Origin: Aquimarina sp042434915
GTDB taxonomy: Bacteria; Bacteroidota; Bacteroidia; Flavobacteriales; Flavobacteriaceae
DNA: 64,000 nt
Direction of reading: 5' to 3'
Assembly: GCF_042434915.1 (NCBI RefSeq)
Contig: NZ_CP170198.1
Span: 1,612,001 to 1,676,000 of the forward strand
Numbering within the stretch: position 1 is the first letter of the stretch; each line of letters opens with the position of its first letter. Under the pieces are notes generated by a model. That model was not told the origin of the DNA, ran no database searches, and worked only from the letters and a program-made list of their open reading frames with translations. Below, piece after piece: positions 43,297-53,235 of this stretch. A program made the translations under genes and the position numbers.

Positions 43297-44728
43297 GTAG
43301 CAAATTTATATCTTCAGATATCTTAAGATGATAAATTAACACTAGATAGCTTATAGTAATAAGCGAACTCTTCACTACAATATTAAGAATAGGAGTGAAA
43401 TTAAAGTTCCAGAAATAAAACAAACAGGTCAATACTGCAATTATCAGCACTGCTTGTCCTGAGTTTTTATCAAAGGGGTGCATATCATATTTTTTATAAA
43501 CTAACCATAGTTTTATACTATTATAAATACTAATAGCTGTAAAAGTAGCAAAAGCAGCACCACTAATTCCGTAAATTGGTATGCAGATATAATTTAAAAC
43601 AGCTGCAAGAAGTGCCATAATAACTCCAGTTTTTAAGACAATTCTGTAGTACGGCGAATTATATAATATTGCGTTGTTGTTGCCTAGTAAATTATCGTAT
43701 AGTTTGGAAAATGAAATCCATAGAGTAACCCATATATATAATTGATAATTCTCAGAAATAATATGATACAATTCTTCAACGTTGCATATAATAAGTATAA
43801 ACAATAAACCACTTATAGTTATCAAATTTATAGAGCTTTGTATATATAGTTTTTTAAGTGCTTCTTTGTTTTTTTCATTTAATAATTTTGCTGTTAAGGG
43901 ATAGGTAATTTGATGCATTGCCCTGCTTGGTATAATAATAACGCTAGCTATATAAGCTGCTAAGCTATATTCTGCCACACTTTCAAAGAACCACAACCTT
44001 TCGATCATAACTTTATCCAAATCTATTAGCAAGCTTGCTACAGAACCCGCTACCAAAATTAAAACAGAATACTTCAGTACATCTACATAATTAGCTGGCA
44101 TTGTAATTTTAAAATTAATGGGATGCAAAATAATTGCATATACCATCATAATAGAGGTCCTTAAAACGTAGAGTCCGATAAGAGTAGTAATAAATTGAGA
44201 AATGCTTAGTAGCTTAAAGTAAACAAGCAATAAAAGAAAGGCTGTACAAATACGAATAAAAATTTCTTTGAGTATATTACCAAAAACACTCTTTAACTTC
44301 ACTTTAGACCAAGCAAAAAAGATTTCAAAATATGCCATCGATACCCCTAGTATAAGTATGGAACTTACATAAGGTTTGACAATTGCATTATCGTTTGTAA
44401 AGTACGATAATATTGGTTCTTTAAACAAAATATAACTTATGAATAAGATGATAGCTATCATTCCAGGGATAAGTAACATCATACTTAAAAAGCGATGTTC
44501 TTCTAAAGAGGTTTTGTAAGAACTAAAAAATTTGATTAAAGTATTATGTATTCCGAAGGCTATAAGTGGCCAAAGTAAATTAGCTACAGCTATGAGATAG
44601 GTAATGAGTGCATAATATTCTTTGTCTAACAAATGAGTAAACAAAAACAACGTATTTATAGCTCCAATACCAAAGCCAGCTACTGTTGTAAACCCATTAC
44701 GTATAGATTGTTTAACTACAATTCCCAT
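43271..44728 (-). CDS. Oligosaccharide flippase, MATE/Wzx type
   Basis: The 485-residue protein has about 12-14 hydrophobic segments, from TVAGFGIGAINTLFLFTHLL at the start to LLIAVLTCLFYFW near the end. The N-terminal RNGFTTVAGFGIGAINTL and the segment DLDKVMIERLWFFESVAEYSLAAYI (given in part) are typical of Wzx/PST transporters that flip lipid-linked sugars across the inner membrane. It is the last gene of the four-gene unit from 48809 and overlaps the terminator at 43250-43296. The substrate glycan is unknown; linking it to the upstream glycosyltransferase is natural. Confidence 0.85.
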   Translation of the reverse strand: MGIVVKQSIRNGFTTVAGFGIGAINTLFLFTHLLDKEYYALITYLIAVANLLWPLIAFGIHNTLIKFFSSYKTSLEEHRFLSMMLLIPGMIAIILFISYILFKEPILSYFTNDNAIVKPYVSSILILGVSMAYFEIFFAWSKVKLKSVFGNILKEIFIRICTAFLLLLVYFKLLSISQFITTLIGLYVLRTSIMMVYAIILHPINFKITMPANYVDVLKYSVLILVAGSVASLLIDLDKVMIERLWFFESVAEYSLAAYIASVIIIPSRAMHQITYPLTAKLLNEKNKEALKKLYIQSSINLITISGLLFILIICNVEELYHIISENYQLYIWVTLWISFSKLYDNLLGNNNAILYNSPYYRIVLKTGVIMALLAAVLNYICIPIYGISGAAFATFTAISIYNSIKLWLVYKKYDMHPFDKNSGQAVLIIAVLTCLFYFWNFNFTPILNIVVKSSLITISYLVLIYHLKISEDINLLLKKIPRGA

Positions 44729-44762
44729 TTTACCAATACTATTGTTAAAGATGTAATATATG

Positions 44763-46049
44763 TTATATCATTTGTTTTAAAAGATCTGCTAACTTATGAG
44801 TTAGTTCTCTTCTACTAAATTTTTCAAGTCCCACCGGATCAGTTTTTAACGCTCCTGATTGATAGGCTTCAAAATAGTGTTTAAAACGGTTTTTGATGGC
44901 TTCATATTCGTTGTATTGAAAAAAGTGCCCTGTGTGAGTTTCTTGTATTATGTCTTTAATATCAGCATTCTTTGGACCTAATGCCACTATTGGTCTTTTA
45001 GAAACCATATACTCAAACAGTTTACCTGGTATAATACATTTGGTTTGTTTACTGTCAATTTCAATTAAAAGCAGTACTTGAGAAGCTCTTTGTAAATAAA
45101 GTGCTTTCTCGTGAGATACATACCCCTTATCTTCTACAAAGCTAGATAATCCAATTCTATTTATTGTTTCCAAAACATTTGGGCTTGTAGCTCCTATTAA
45201 CTGAAGTTTGAAATGTTTTGCAAAATTTTCATTTTCGAGTGTTAAGTCATATAAGGCTTGCCAAAGATTTACAGGATTACGCTCTGACAATAATGACCCT
45301 ATATGAGACACCGTAAAATTTTGATCCAGTGCAATATGCGAACTATTGAACGTATCATATCCATTGGTAATAACAGTTATAGGACGATTTGTTAAACGTG
45401 AAAACTCTTTTGCGGTAGTATGACTTGTGACTAATAATTGGTTTGCAGCGTTTAAAACTTCTGACTCTAGTTTCTTATGCTTTGCCTTAGCTTTTTTAGA
45501 TAAATTTAATTTTTTATGATAGCCAATAGTAGTCCATGGATCTCTAAAATCAGCCAACCAAGGTAGTTTTATTTTTTTAGTAAGTGCTTTCCCTATTAAA
45601 TGTATACTATGCGGTGGACCTGTAGTAATTATAATATCGACACTATTAGATTCTAAATAATTTTCTAAAAACTTTACCGAAGGCTTTACCCAAAATTTTC
45701 GTGCATCAGGAATAAAAAAATTACCTCGAATATATAACAAAAGTTGCTGAATTAATGACTGCTTTTTTTTATCATTAATTATCCCTTTGCTTATAGTTTT
45801 TGTATCAGATTTTGAGAAGAGTTCTGCAAAACGATACGGTTCAAAAATCGGATGCTTTATGATTTTAAAATCTCCTGAAATATCTTTGCTTAACGTAATA
45901 TCTGTTAAAGGATATTGAGGATTCTCTGGACAGTAAACGACAGGTTCAATATCAAAATCACGTAAATATTTAACAAATTTTAACCAACGTTGTACCCCAG
46001 GTCCGCCTGCGGGTGGCCAATAATATGTTATGATTAAAACTCTGAGCAT
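44763..46049 (-). CDS. Glycosyltransferase, family 4
   Basis: The 428-residue protein opens LIITYYWPPAGGPGVQRWLKFVKYL, a GT4 start, with the N-terminal Rossmann domain to about residue 190. It has WLADFRDPWTTIG and, in the donor-binding domain, VITNGYDTFN, SHIGSLLSERNP, GYVSHEKALYLQRASQVLLLIE and IPGKLFEYMVSKRPIVALG, the last holding the conserved Glu that binds the nucleotide-sugar. It transfers a sugar to a lipid-linked or surface glycan. It begins four bases after the stop of YfhO, so the two are tightly coupled. The donor sugar is unknown. Confidence 0.88.
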   Translation of the reverse strand: MLRVLIITYYWPPAGGPGVQRWLKFVKYLRDFDIEPVVYCPENPQYPLTDITLSKDISGDFKIIKHPIFEPYRFAELFSKSDTKTISKGIINDKKKQSLIQQLLLYIRGNFFIPDARKFWVKPSVKFLENYLESNSVDIIITTGPPHSIHLIGKALTKKIKLPWLADFRDPWTTIGYHKKLNLSKKAKAKHKKLESEVLNAANQLLVTSHTTAKEFSRLTNRPITVITNGYDTFNSSHIALDQNFTVSHIGSLLSERNPVNLWQALYDLTLENENFAKHFKLQLIGATSPNVLETINRIGLSSFVEDKGYVSHEKALYLQRASQVLLLIEIDSKQTKCIIPGKLFEYMVSKRPIVALGPKNADIKDIIQETHTGHFFQYNEYEAIKNRFKHYFEAYQSGALKTDPVGLEKFSRRELTHKLADLLKQMI

Positions 46050-46053
46050 CAGC

Positions 46054-48501
46054 TTATGCTTCAGAGTTCAATATGGTATGCTTATTTCTCTTCTTAAATT
46101 CGAGATAAGCACCAATACCAAGTAAAATCAAAAATAATAATGCGGATATGCTGGTAATTGTATTTCCAGTCTGGATGATCTTTGGTTCAAATTTAAAAGT
46201 GATGGTATGTTTTCCTTTAGGAATTAGAAGTCCCCGCAACAAAAAATTTGTTTGTACATGATCCACGGGTTTTTGATCAATATACGCTTGCCATCCTGGA
46301 TAATAATTTTCTGAAAATACCGAAAACCCATCCGTACTATTTTGTGAAGTATATACAAGCTTATTAGGTTTATGGCTTACTAAAGTAATTTGGGCAGTAC
46401 TATCCAAACTAAAATTTTTATTCAATACCTTATCGTTAAAATTTTGATTGATAACCGCAGTAGTTTTGGTGTTTACATCTTGTAAAGCTAGTAGCTCCTC
46501 ATCTGCAGTAGCTACACTAATGATCTCTTCGACAAACCAAGCATTACCATTAGCGGCTTGATTTTCTTGTACCACAGCGCCCTGTTTTTCATGTGGAATA
46601 ATAAAGTACTTTACATTAAACATATTGAGGATATTCATATCCCCTTTAGCTAAATAAAAATCATAAATATCTTGAACTCTACCTGGTTTTGCAGCATGAT
46701 ACCCTCCAAGTGCATTGTGAAAATACGATGTGCGTGCACCGTTAAAAGGATCACCAGTAACATCATAGACACGATAATGTGAGGTATCCTTCAGTATTTC
46801 TTGATCTGCCGCAGTAGGTGTAAAAGGTTTACTTAAAGTTCTTGCCGATACAAAATTATCATTATTCACATATTTCCTATCCACAGATATAAGATCGGTC
46901 AAAATCAACACCCCAAGAATTAAAATTGTAAAACTTTGCTTCAATTTGTCTTTTAGAAACAACCAGCAAACAACAGCTGTTGCTAAAATAAAGACAAGTG
47001 TTCGAATTACATCTGTTGTAAAAATAGATTTTCGATCCTCACGTAGAGCTCTCACAAAATCTGGCCCATATTGTTCGATCCAAATTGAATCCTGTGCCCC
47101 TTTAAAGGAGAATAATAATGAATTAAAGAGCAAAAAGACAAACGCTATACTACCCAAAATAATTGTAGTCATTTTAAGAGCCTTCATTTTTTCATCATTA
47201 GTACGTACCCTACTAAACAATTGTTGTAATCCCAAAATTGCCAAAATTGGTATACAAAGCTCTATAAGAACTTGTATGGACGAAACTGCTCTAAACTTAT
47301 CATACATGGGTACATAATCTATAAAGAAATTAGTTACGAAACCCAAGTTTTTTCCCCATGATAGAAGCAACGCCAATATAGAACCTCCAAGTAGCCACCA
47401 TTTTAACCTTCCTTTTACCAAGTATAACGACAACACAAATAAAAATATAAGCACTGCGCCAATGTAAGCAGGTCCAGCTACGATAGGTTGGTCTCCCCAA
47501 TATGTTGGTACATTTTGTGAGAACTCTCTAGCTTGTGAAGGACTAGCACCCATTGTAAGTAGTTCCTTATAAATGTTTGAATTGGAACCGACATCCTCAG
47601 ACGAAGCACCTCCCATAAAACGTGGTATAAATAGATTGAAGGTTTCTACAATACCATAACTATATTGAGTGATATAATCATAGTCCAAACCGGTATTCTT
47701 TTTTTCTTTTCCATTAGGTGTAATAGTAACACCCGTATTCCCACGTGTACTGTAACTAGCATATTGTTTGGTAGCTAATAAAGGAGTAGCATTAAGCAAA
47801 ATTGAAAATAGTACCGCCACAACCATAGTCCCAATAGCTTTAAAAAATTGAGATACCTTTTTATGTTTGACAGCGTCTACGAGGTACACAACCCCCAATA
47901 CAACTACTAGAAGAAACAAATAGTAGGTCATTTGAACGTGATTTGCAGCAATCTCTAAAGCCATAGTGATCGCTAATAAAACACCTCCCCAAAAATATCG
48001 CCCTCTAAAGGTGAGTATAATACCACTTAATACCAAAGGCATATAGCCAATTGCATGAGCTTTGGCATTATGTCCAACACCTAAAATAATTATAAAATAC
48101 GTAGAAAAACCGAACGCAAGACTTCCTAAAAAAGCAAGTTTATAATCAACCTTGAGAACCAGTAACAAAACATAAAAACCTATAAAATATAAAAAAAGAT
48201 AATCTGCAGGTCGTGGTAAAAACCGAATCAAACGATCAAGTTTTTTAATGTAATCGTGATCGTACTGAGCTCCTACTTGATACGAAACCATCCCTCCAAA
48301 AGCATTGTCTATCCAATAAGGCTCTTCTCCTGTTTTGTTTCTAAAATCAGTTTGCTGCTTAGCCATTCCGCTATATTGAACAATATCGCTTTGTCTAATT
48401 TTTTTCCCACTGATTACAGGACTAAAATAAGCTAAGGAAGCAATAATACAACCCAATACAATAACAAGATGTGGTAAAACTTTATAAAAAAATGGCTTCA
48501 T
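46054..48501 (-). CDS. YfhO family membrane protein
   Basis: The 815-residue protein has about 12 membrane helices spread over most of its length. The N-terminal GKKIRQSDIVQYSGMAKQQTDF and the loop EPYWIDNAFGGMVSYQVGAQY are characteristic of the YfhO family, which is thought to act in glycosylation of lipoteichoic acid or similar acceptors with undecaprenyl-linked donors. A soluble region near residues 540-770 has LLRGLLIPKGKHTITFKFEP, a beta-sandwich end. Location: inner membrane. It is encoded between DUF4834 and a glycosyltransferase, which supports a role in surface glycan assembly. Confidence 0.85.
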   Translation of the reverse strand: MKPFFYKVLPHLVIVLGCIIASLAYFSPVISGKKIRQSDIVQYSGMAKQQTDFRNKTGEEPYWIDNAFGGMVSYQVGAQYDHDYIKKLDRLIRFLPRPADYLFLYFIGFYVLLLVLKVDYKLAFLGSLAFGFSTYFIIILGVGHNAKAHAIGYMPLVLSGIILTFRGRYFWGGVLLAITMALEIAANHVQMTYYLFLLVVVLGVVYLVDAVKHKKVSQFFKAIGTMVVAVLFSILLNATPLLATKQYASYSTRGNTGVTITPNGKEKKNTGLDYDYITQYSYGIVETFNLFIPRFMGGASSEDVGSNSNIYKELLTMGASPSQAREFSQNVPTYWGDQPIVAGPAYIGAVLIFLFVLSLYLVKGRLKWWLLGGSILALLLSWGKNLGFVTNFFIDYVPMYDKFRAVSSIQVLIELCIPILAILGLQQLFSRVRTNDEKMKALKMTTIILGSIAFVFLLFNSLLFSFKGAQDSIWIEQYGPDFVRALREDRKSIFTTDVIRTLVFILATAVVCWLFLKDKLKQSFTILILGVLILTDLISVDRKYVNNDNFVSARTLSKPFTPTAADQEILKDTSHYRVYDVTGDPFNGARTSYFHNALGGYHAAKPGRVQDIYDFYLAKGDMNILNMFNVKYFIIPHEKQGAVVQENQAANGNAWFVEEIISVATADEELLALQDVNTKTTAVINQNFNDKVLNKNFSLDSTAQITLVSHKPNKLVYTSQNSTDGFSVFSENYYPGWQAYIDQKPVDHVQTNFLLRGLLIPKGKHTITFKFEPKIIQTGNTITSISALLFLILLGIGAYLEFKKRNKHTILNSEA

Positions 48502-48530
48502 TTGGTCTTTTTTATGAATAAAGAGCCAAA

Positions 48531-48809
48531 TTAATCAATTTCCTCATAATCGATATATTCTCCTACATCTTTATTCGAAGATTTGCTTTTTGTTTTCTTA
48601 TCGATGGTTACTTCACCCTCAGGTGACGTTTGAGAAGTATTTTGATTTTGAAAATTTTGAAACTGCTGTTGAAATTTCTGTCCAGCTTTCTTTGTGATAT
48701 ATTTAAGCAATAGAGGACCAAATAAACGCGTTATAATCTTAATCCCGTAATAGATTAGCAAAATTATGAGAATAACCTTTAATACCCCTGATAAAGAAGC
48801 TTCTTGCAT
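48531..48809 (-). CDS. DUF4834 family protein
   Basis: The 92-residue product begins MQEASLSGVLKVILIILLIYYGI with one hydrophobic helix, followed by a basic and Gln-rich stretch (AGQKFQQQFQNFQNQN) and an acidic end, DVGEYIDYEEID. This fits DUF4834. An in-frame ATG at 48824 lies within the -7 element (48822-48829), so ATG 48809 is the start. It is the first gene of the unit leading to YfhO, the glycosyltransferase and the flippase; function unknown. The helix near the N-terminus suggests an inner-membrane anchor. Confidence 0.75.
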   Translation of the reverse strand: MQEASLSGVLKVILIILLIYYGIKIITRLFGPLLLKYITKKAGQKFQQQFQNFQNQNTSQTSPEGEVTIDKKTKSKSSNKDVGEYIDYEEID

Positions 48810-48821
48810 TTTGTCTTTTTG

Positions 48822-48829
48822 CAAAAATA
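48822..48829 (-). promoter_or_regulatory. -7 element of the surface-glycan operon
   Basis: The minus strand reads TATTTTTG, exact to TAnnTTTG, 13 bases before ATG 48809. It is 55 bases from the -7 element of the divergent gene. Confidence 0.55.
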
Positions 48830-48884
48830 AAGAACTTGTTTTAGAATTACAGCTATACTACATTAAAAAAATGATAAAATCTAC

Positions 48885-48892
48885 TATATTTG
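48885..48892 (+). promoter_or_regulatory. -7 element before outer-membrane protein gene
   Basis: TATATTTG matches TAnnTTTG, 18 bases before ATG 48910. In-frame upstream codons at 48766 lie ahead of this element and are excluded. Confidence 0.55.
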
Positions 48893-48909
48893 AGCCAAAT
48901 CAATTGAAT

Positions 48910-50526
48910 ATGAGCCCAAAATCTATTCTACCCTTTTTTTTAATAGTTATATGTACATGGATATCCCATGCGCAATATACTGAGAGAATTAATAGTAACC
49001 GACCAGGAACCTCCCAAGGGGCTTTTGCTGTGGGAAATAATGTTTTACAAGCAGAGGGTGGCTTTGGCTTTGGAAAAGAAAACCATAATCTACTTAATAC
49101 GAAAACTAACTTTTTCAACTTTGATTACTCTGCACGCTATGGTCTTTTAATCGAACAACTAGAAATACGACTAGAAGGACGCTTACGTAGCGATGGTGTT
49201 AGACAAACGATTGGCAGTTCTGAAGAAAAAATTACAAGGACAAATTTTGAATACAATACATTAGGTGCAAAATATTTGATTTTTGATCCTTATAAAAATC
49301 CCAAAAAGGATTCTATTAACTTAAATAGTTGGAAAGCACAGCATCGCTTTAAATGGAAGTCATTAATCCCAGCTGTCTCTGCTTATTTAGGTGTTAACTA
49401 TGTTACAAAAAACAATCCTTTTACCTTTCCAGAAGACGCTACCATCAGCCCTAAAATTGTCCTTATGACACAAAATAATTGGACTACGAGTCGCACTGGC
49501 AATTGGGTATTGGTTACCAATTTAATTCTTGACAAAGTTACCACAGATATGCCGGTTTATGGCTGGATTATCACCTCAACCCATACCATTAATCATAAAT
49601 GGGCTGTTTTTGGTGAATACCAAGGTCAAAAAAGTGATTTTTACAGTGACGATATTTTAAGAGTGGGCGGAGCTTATTTATGGGATAAAAACCTTCAACT
49701 TGACGCAAATATAGCTACCAATTTTAAAGACACACCTTCAATTTTAAATATTAGCTTTGGGGGCTCTTATCGCTTTGATTGGCATACTAAAGATGAAATT
49801 ATCGAAAAACCAGGCCTCGAAGGAGGCGTAAAAGAAAAGGAAGAAGAAGAACTCGAACCAGAGGAAGGAAATCCTGATAATGACACGTATGAATATGAAA
49901 AAGGGGAAACCGATAGTTTGAAACAAGGAAAATTACCCTTAATAAACGATTTTGAAGATGATGATTTTAGACAAGCTATAGAACAAGATCTTGATGAACG
50001 TCGTACAGCAGAACGCTTAGAACGAGAAAGAATCGAAAGCGAAAAACAAGCAAAGAAAGACGATAAAAAATTAAGAAAAGAGCAAAGAAAACTTGAAAAG
50101 CGTCAAGCTAAAGAAGCCAAAGAAGCTGAGAAAGCACTCTTAAAGGCTGAAAAAGAACGACAGAAAATGATTGAAGACATAGATTCAGAGCTTGACATGA
50201 TAGAAGAACCTTTAAATGAAGATAAGGAATTAGAACAGATTGAGAGAGAGCTTGATAATCTTGAAAAAGAAATTGAATCCGAACAACCATTAGAAACCAA
50301 GACAACCCCTAATCCTGAGGAAGAAATCGATGTTGACAAAGCATATGATGAAATGAAAAAACAGGAGGAAAAACGCAGAAAGAAAGAGGAAAAAGCCAGA
50401 AAAGAAGAAGAAAAGCGTAGACAAAAAGAGGAAAAATTACGCTTAAAAGAGGAGCAAAAAAGGCAAAAAGAGAAAGAAAAGGAAGAAAAAGCAAAAAATC
50501 AAGATAAGGATGATAATGGCAAATAA
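48910..50526 (+). CDS. Transporter-like outer-membrane protein with charged tail
   Basis: The product is 538 residues from ATG 48910, with a signal peptide ending near ISHAQ. The first 290 residues are a barrel with ERINSNRPGTSQGAFAVGNNVLQAEGGF, given in part, which matches the phenol-degradation-meta type 'transporter' family. After it, about 240 residues are very rich in Glu, Lys and Arg, with long helical charged stretches (for example EKQAKKDDKKLRKEQRKLEK) typical of a coiled coil or a long single helix. The barrel with periplasmic helix layout is unusual. Substrate unknown. It is divergent from the surface-glycan operon. Confidence 0.75.
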   Translation: MSPKSILPFFLIVICTWISHAQYTERINSNRPGTSQGAFAVGNNVLQAEGGFGFGKENHNLLNTKTNFFNFDYSARYGLLIEQLEIRLEGRLRSDGVRQTIGSSEEKITRTNFEYNTLGAKYLIFDPYKNPKKDSINLNSWKAQHRFKWKSLIPAVSAYLGVNYVTKNNPFTFPEDATISPKIVLMTQNNWTTSRTGNWVLVTNLILDKVTTDMPVYGWIITSTHTINHKWAVFGEYQGQKSDFYSDDILRVGGAYLWDKNLQLDANIATNFKDTPSILNISFGGSYRFDWHTKDEIIEKPGLEGGVKEKEEEELEPEEGNPDNDTYEYEKGETDSLKQGKLPLINDFEDDDFRQAIEQDLDERRTAERLERERIESEKQAKKDDKKLRKEQRKLEKRQAKEAKEAEKALLKAEKERQKMIEDIDSELDMIEEPLNEDKELEQIERELDNLEKEIESEQPLETKTTPNPEEEIDVDKAYDEMKKQEEKRRKKEEKARKEEEKRRQKEEKLRLKEEQKRQKEKEKEEKAKNQDKDDNGK

Positions 50527-50666
50527 TCATATTCATAGTCTGGATAGTATTTGTGAAACAAAAAGTTAATAATTCGGTTTACAATTTATTTTTAGAAAAT
50601 TGATTTAAGAACTAGTCCGTATATTTAACAAAAGAATATATATTTGCTACGAACTAGAGAAGATGT

Positions 50667-51791
50667 ATGATTACCATTAAAGAAATTACTTCAAAAGGAG
50701 ATTTAGCAACCTTTGTTAAATTTCCTTTTGAATTATATAAAGACTCACCCTATTACGTTCCCCCGATTATAAAAGAGGAACTCGATGTATTAAATCCAAG
50801 TAAAAACCCTGTATTTCAAAATTCTGAAGCTAAATTCTTTTTAGCCTATCAAAATAACAAAGTTGTTGGACGAATAGCAGCTATTATTAATTGGATTGAA
50901 GTAAAAGAACAAAAAAAATCAAAAGTACGTTTTGGATGGTATGATGTAATTGATGATGTTGAAGTAACCAAAGCCTTACTCGAAAAAGTTATTGAGTATG
51001 GAGCAAAAAACAATCTAGAATATATGGAAGGCCCTGCAGGGTTTTCTATAATGGATAAAGCTGGCATTCTTATTAAAGGTTTTGAAGAGCTTAATACAAT
51101 GATTACTTGGTATAACTACCCATACTACCAAAAACACATGGAAGAGCTCGGCTTCAAAAACGCTGCTACTTGGGTAGAATACAGAATACAAGTTCCTAAA
51201 AAGATCAAAGAAAAAGTCGTTAAATTTTCAAATATTATTAAAGAACGTTATCAGCTTAATTTGATAAAATTTAATAATAGTAAAGAAATTTTAGGCTATG
51301 CTGATGAGATGTTTGATCTTCTCAATAAAACCTATAGCGGTTTACAGACATTTGTACCTATACAACAGTACCAGATTGACATGTACAAGAAGAAATATTT
51401 ACCCTATATAAACCCACAATACATCACTTGTATTGCTGATAAGACTGGTAAGCTTATTGCTTTTTCAATTGTTATGCCTTCATTTTCCAAAGCATTAAAA
51501 AAAATGAACGGTAAAATGTATCCTTTGGGGTTCTTACATATCTTAAAAGCACAGCGCAAAAATAATACTGCCGCATTTTATTTGATTGGTATTGATCCAG
51601 AATATCAAAATAAAGGGGTAACAGCTCTTATTTTTAAAGAAATGAATGAGGTTTTCTTACGCAATGGTATTGAGGTAGTTGAAACGAATCCCGAATTAGA
51701 AGAAAATAAGGCCATACAAGCACTTTGGAACGATTATGAGCATGAGCAGCACAAAATGCGTAGAACGTATCGTAAGGCCCTTAAAAATTAA
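50667..51791 (+). CDS. GNAT-like N-acyltransferase domain protein
   Basis: The 374-residue protein resembles a family of Bacteroidota proteins with two GNAT-like halves. The N-terminal half has KFPFELYKDSPYYVPPI, LAYQNNKVVGRIAAIIN and LEYMEGPAGFSIMDKAGILIKGFE. The second has GFLHILKAQRKNNTAAFYLIGIDPEYQNKGVTALIFKEM near residues 285-330, where Q-x-x-KG-x-T corresponds to the acetyl-CoA pyrophosphate loop. No signal peptide. The acceptor is unknown and the name 'GNAT' rests on the fold-like pattern. It is a single gene with a strong terminator. Confidence 0.7.
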   Translation: MITIKEITSKGDLATFVKFPFELYKDSPYYVPPIIKEELDVLNPSKNPVFQNSEAKFFLAYQNNKVVGRIAAIINWIEVKEQKKSKVRFGWYDVIDDVEVTKALLEKVIEYGAKNNLEYMEGPAGFSIMDKAGILIKGFEELNTMITWYNYPYYQKHMEELGFKNAATWVEYRIQVPKKIKEKVVKFSNIIKERYQLNLIKFNNSKEILGYADEMFDLLNKTYSGLQTFVPIQQYQIDMYKKKYLPYINPQYITCIADKTGKLIAFSIVMPSFSKALKKMNGKMYPLGFLHILKAQRKNNTAAFYLIGIDPEYQNKGVTALIFKEMNEVFLRNGIEVVETNPELEENKAIQALWNDYEHEQHKMRRTYRKALKN

Positions 51792-51828
51792 TTTTATCAC
51801 CCCTGATACTATACTCAAAAAATTATAA

Positions 51829-51868
51829 AAAAAAAGCCACCGATCGGTGGCTTTTTTTTTAATATATT
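51829..51868. terminator. Bidirectional terminator
   Basis: The palindrome GCCACCGATCGGTGGC is flanked by A-run and T-run. It separates the convergent GNAT-like and oxoamine-synthase genes. Confidence 0.9.
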
Positions 51869-51877
51869 ATACATGAG

Positions 51878-53137
51878 TTATTCACCCATAGCTTCTGCAA
51901 CTGAAGCAGAGATTCTTTTATAAGTTCCATTTTCTAAGGTTTCCCGAATGGCTGAGAAAGCAACGAGTGTTTCATCAATATCTTGTTGCGTATGGGATGC
52001 TGTAGGAATTAATCGTAATAATATCAATCCTTTTGGTATCACTGGATACACAACGATTGAACAAAATACCCCATGATTTTCTCTCAAATCTTTCACTAAT
52101 GCCATTGCTTCAGGAATACTTCCTTTAAGATACACTGGTGTAACACAACTTTGAGTCGTACCCAAGTCAAAACCTCTGGCACGCAATCCATTTTGTAATG
52201 CGTTCGTATTTTCCCAAAGCTTGTCTTTAAGTTCTGGCATAGTTCTAAGCATGTCTAAACGCTTTAGAGCCCCCACAACCAATTGCATTTGCAATGATTT
52301 AGCAAACATTTGAGATCTTAAATTGTACTTTAAAAAATCAATAATTTCTTTATCTGCCGCGATAAATGCTCCTGTACTTGCCATAGATTTTGCAAAAGTT
52401 GCAAAGTAAACATCTATTTGATCTTGAACACCTTGCTCCTCACCTGTACCTGCACCTGTTTTACCTAACGTACCAAATCCATGTGCATCATCAACAAAAA
52501 GTCTAAAATTGTATTTTTCTTTTAATGCTACAATTTCTCTAAGTTTTCCTTGCTCTCCTCGCATACCAAAAACACCTTCAGAGATCAATAAAATTCCCCC
52601 TCCAGTTTTTTCGGCCATTTTGGTAGCACGCATCAAATTCTTTTCGATACTTTCTACATCGTTATGACGATACGTATAACGCTGCCCTTGATGCAATCTA
52701 ACACCATCGATAATACATGCATGTGCGTCTACATCATAAACTATAATATCATCCTTTGTAACCAAAGCGTCTACTGTAGAAACCATTCCTTGATAACCAA
52801 AATTAAGAAGATATGCTGCTTCTTTCTTAACAAAAGCTGCTAATTCATCTTGAAGTTTTTCATGCAAATCGGTATGACCGCTCATCATTCTGGCTCCCAT
52901 AGGATAAGCAGAACCATAATCGGCCGCAGCTTGAGCATCAACTTCTCTTATTTCAGCTTTATTTGCTAGTCCCAAATAATCATTAATACTCCAAGTGATC
53001 ACATCCCTACCCTGAAACTTCATTCTATTTGATATTGGGCCTTCAAGCTTAGGGAATACAAAATAACCTTCTGCCTTATCTGCCCATTTTCCTAAAGGAC
53101 CTTTATCCTTGTAAATTTTATCAAATAAATCTCTCAT
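51878..53137 (-). CDS. Alpha-oxoamine synthase, candidate cysteate acyltransferase
   Basis: The 419-residue PLP enzyme belongs to the alpha-oxoamine synthases. The PLP Lys250 lies in YFATFAKSMASTG, with His139 in YDVDAHACIIDG and Asp217-Asp218-Ala-His220 in LFVDDAHGFG. These enzymes join an amino acid to an acyl-thioester with loss of carbon dioxide. The close relatives are serine palmitoyltransferase and the cysteate acyltransferase of sulfonolipid synthesis (SulA/CapB). The neighbouring cysteine-synthase-like gene at 53286 argues for cysteate as substrate. Serine as substrate, for sphingolipid, remains possible. A start at 53137 is used. No signal peptide; cytoplasmic. Confidence 0.8.
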   Translation of the reverse strand: MRDLFDKIYKDKGPLGKWADKAEGYFVFPKLEGPISNRMKFQGRDVITWSINDYLGLANKAEIREVDAQAAADYGSAYPMGARMMSGHTDLHEKLQDELAAFVKKEAAYLLNFGYQGMVSTVDALVTKDDIIVYDVDAHACIIDGVRLHQGQRYTYRHNDVESIEKNLMRATKMAEKTGGGILLISEGVFGMRGEQGKLREIVALKEKYNFRLFVDDAHGFGTLGKTGAGTGEEQGVQDQIDVYFATFAKSMASTGAFIAADKEIIDFLKYNLRSQMFAKSLQMQLVVGALKRLDMLRTMPELKDKLWENTNALQNGLRARGFDLGTTQSCVTPVYLKGSIPEAMALVKDLRENHGVFCSIVVYPVIPKGLILLRLIPTASHTQQDIDETLVAFSAIRETLENGTYKRISASVAEAMGE

Positions 53138-53235
53138 CTACCTAAAATTTGATTTTATAAGTTTGCGAAAATACTGAAAATTGACGTGACGACATAATAA
53201 TATTTACCATCCCTTATCAAAAAAAAATATTTCAC

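Noticed and set aside
46946..47317. 123-codon frame opposite YfhO
   Set aside because: It is antisense to a full-length conserved gene and its product has no family features.
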